From positions 620,001 to 684,000 of the forward strand of contig NC_083870.1 of NCBI RefSeq assembly GCF_032452875.1: a stretch of DNA of 64,000 nt. Reading direction: 5' to 3'. A program made the translations under genes and the position numbers. The notes beneath the pieces are model-generated. The model made no database searches. It saw only the letters and a program-made list of their open reading frames with translations, and was not told the origin of the DNA. Shown one piece after another: positions 62,780-64,000 of the stretch (its first letter is position 1; each line of letters begins with the position of its first letter). Source of the stretch: Bos javanicus (taxonomy: Eukaryota > Chordata > Mammalia > Artiodactyla > Bovidae).

Positions 62780-63570
62780 GGTATTTTTCCTCCTAGAACA
62801 GAGGCAGGAAATAGATGGGTTCCAGGCTAGGTATTTACAACTGGCCTCATGTTTACATTTCTTGGGGCTAAAAAGATGGGCTTCAGGCTGGACACTTAAA
62901 ACTAGACTCCTATTTGCATTTCCTGAGACAGGAGGTGGGTTAGATATTTACAACCAGCCTCCTGTAGAAACAGACATAACAACAGAAATTGGGTAAATAG
63001 CCTGACTTTGTCTCCTTGAGGATACTTTAGACAATAGCCATGGCAGAAACAGAGAAGGGCTAAACCCTGGTGAGGAAAAGATCAACAGATCGAGTATTAT
63101 CTATCCTTGGGGCAAGAGAAACATTGAGCATGTTCAAAAAGGCTCCTCAGGGGTCAAAAGGAGGGGGTACCAACCCATAATGTGTGATGCCACAGGACAC
63201 CCGCTGGCCTCTGGGCGGGAAATCATTTTGGAAAAAATTGTGCACGTGTGTTGGAGAGGGTCCTAAAGAAGGTCAGATGTGGAAAAAGAAACCAGGTAAT
63301 TGGCCAAAGATACAGACCTGGAAGAACTGCTCTACATAAATGATTTAACTTCCTCTTTAGGAAATTAAATGTGCTCCTCCACATTAGGGAGGATCTCTCA
63401 GGGTGTGCGTCTCTGCCTTACTTCAATTTTAACTAAACCATTTCTCTGCCTGCTCTCTCACTTGTTGTGCTGTGTCTCTAATAATAAACTTTGTACCTGT
63501 TTTAACAGTTTTGCCTCCATGAGAAAGGCATTTTTCAATGGGGGCAAGAGCCAGGGAAAACTTGCTTCTA
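62780..63570 (+). repeat. Retroviral-type LTR (solo or remnant)
   Basis: An ordered LTR-like architecture: tandem repeats at 62815-62970 (upstream U3-like), a promoter-like middle, then cttgttgtgctgtgtctcta ataataaact (polyadenylation signal at about 63481) with a downstream U5-like end. No gag, pol or env sequence is adjacent. It looks like a ruminant endogenous retrovirus LTR, and borders and family are not assigned. Confidence 0.5.
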
Positions 63571-63574
63571 GCCA

Positions 63575-63875
63575 GGAGCCCTTGCTGGTCTGATGGTTAG
63601 GATTTCGGGTTTTCATCCAGGCTTTTTGTTGTTGTTGTTTAATCATTAAGTTGTATCCAACTCTTTTGTGTGTAGCCCGCCAGGCTCCTCCATCCATGGG
63701 ATTTCCCAGGCAAGAATACTGGAGTGGGTTGCCATGACCTCCTCCAGGGGATCTTCCTGACCCAGGAATCAAGCCCGCGTCTCCTGCATTGAAGATGGAT
63801 TATTTACCACTGAGTCACCAGGGAGGCCAGGCTACACACATCCAATTCCTGGGCGGGGAACTAAGATCTCACTTC
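63575..63875 (+). mobile_element. CHR-1-like SINE split by a Bov-tA
   Basis: The left part cttgctggtctgatggttag gatttcgggttttcatccag and right part cctgggcggggaactaagat ctcact are consecutive parts of one tRNA SINE. They are separated by the reverse Bov-tA at 63624-63826. Confidence 0.75.
63624..63826 (-). mobile_element. Bov-tA SINE, nested
   Basis: Reverse Bov-tA: ttgttgttgtttaatcatta, caggcaagaatactggagtg, aatcaagcccgcgtctcctg .. cactgagtcaccagggagg. Flanked by ccaggct at 63617-63623 and 63827-63833. Confidence 0.87.
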
Positions 63876-64000
63876 ATGTCACCATTCACTGCTATCTCAG
63901 AAATCAGAATTGGTCGTTCCTTTACTGATTTACAAGTTCCTCTGATCTCTTCTTTAGTTTCCCCAAAGTGTTCATTAACCTACTATTTCCAGTTTTTTCT

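Larger units (their letters stand above)
58365..64000 (-). other. DCAF6 intron, right partial
   Basis: It precedes the 171-bp exon and runs past the right edge. 58365-59090, 59835-60540 and 61260-62400 show only AT-rich sequence. No exon matching the residues that precede EFLRGPE in DCAF6 is found. Confidence 0.8.

Overview
The window is nuclear DNA from a pecoran ruminant (cattle, sheep, goat, deer or a relative). The basis is the repeat content: RTE-type BovB LINEs, Bov-tA and Bov-A2 SINEs, CHR-type tRNA SINEs, ruminant-type L1 3' ends and a mariner with Hsmar1-like ends. Nothing in the sequence settles the species. There are no prokaryotic genes, operons, CRISPR arrays, rRNA or functional tRNA genes.

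The only host gene I can support is DCAF6 (IQWD1/NRIP), on the minus strand. Nine coding exons are visible, in transcript order: 58194-58364, 50568-50627, 38096-38213, 33293-33408, 31744-31827, 31199-31520, 7363-7501, 5559-5715 and 4847-4935. All have AG/GT borders and the reading frame runs through all nine (1,256 coding bases). They encode a Gln/Arg-rich optional segment, a long Ser/Thr/Glu-rich linker, an acidic patch, the IQ motif and the two C-terminal WD40 repeats. The promoter, the N-terminal WD40 repeats and the last C-terminal residues lie outside the window (beyond 64000 and below 1 respectively).

The rest is intron and repeats. 1-3830: two head-to-tail minus-strand BovB copies, one carrying a SINE insertion. 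7502-31198: a 23.7 kb intron holding a dense retroelement nest at 11.0-20.1 kb (old L1, ruminant L1, BovB on both strands, inserted into one another), an ERVL-like LTR, a Bov-A2 with target duplications, a dead mariner abutting a BovB 3' end, and a perfect 18-bp-arm hairpin. 31.5-58.2 kb: mostly low-copy intron with old MIR, L2, L1 and MER5A-like pieces and a few ruminant SINEs. 58.4-64 kb: L2-like sequence, SINEs, a BovB fragment, a retroviral-type LTR with tandem repeats in its upstream part, and a SINE-in-SINE nest.

I found no new biological system. The observations most worth checking are: a 125-bp GC-rich exon-like island inside the DCAF6 intron that would act as a poison exon; the symmetric cassette-exon pair with non-consensus donors; the opposed BovB copies within one intron, which could form long double-stranded RNA; and the datable three-level insertion nest.
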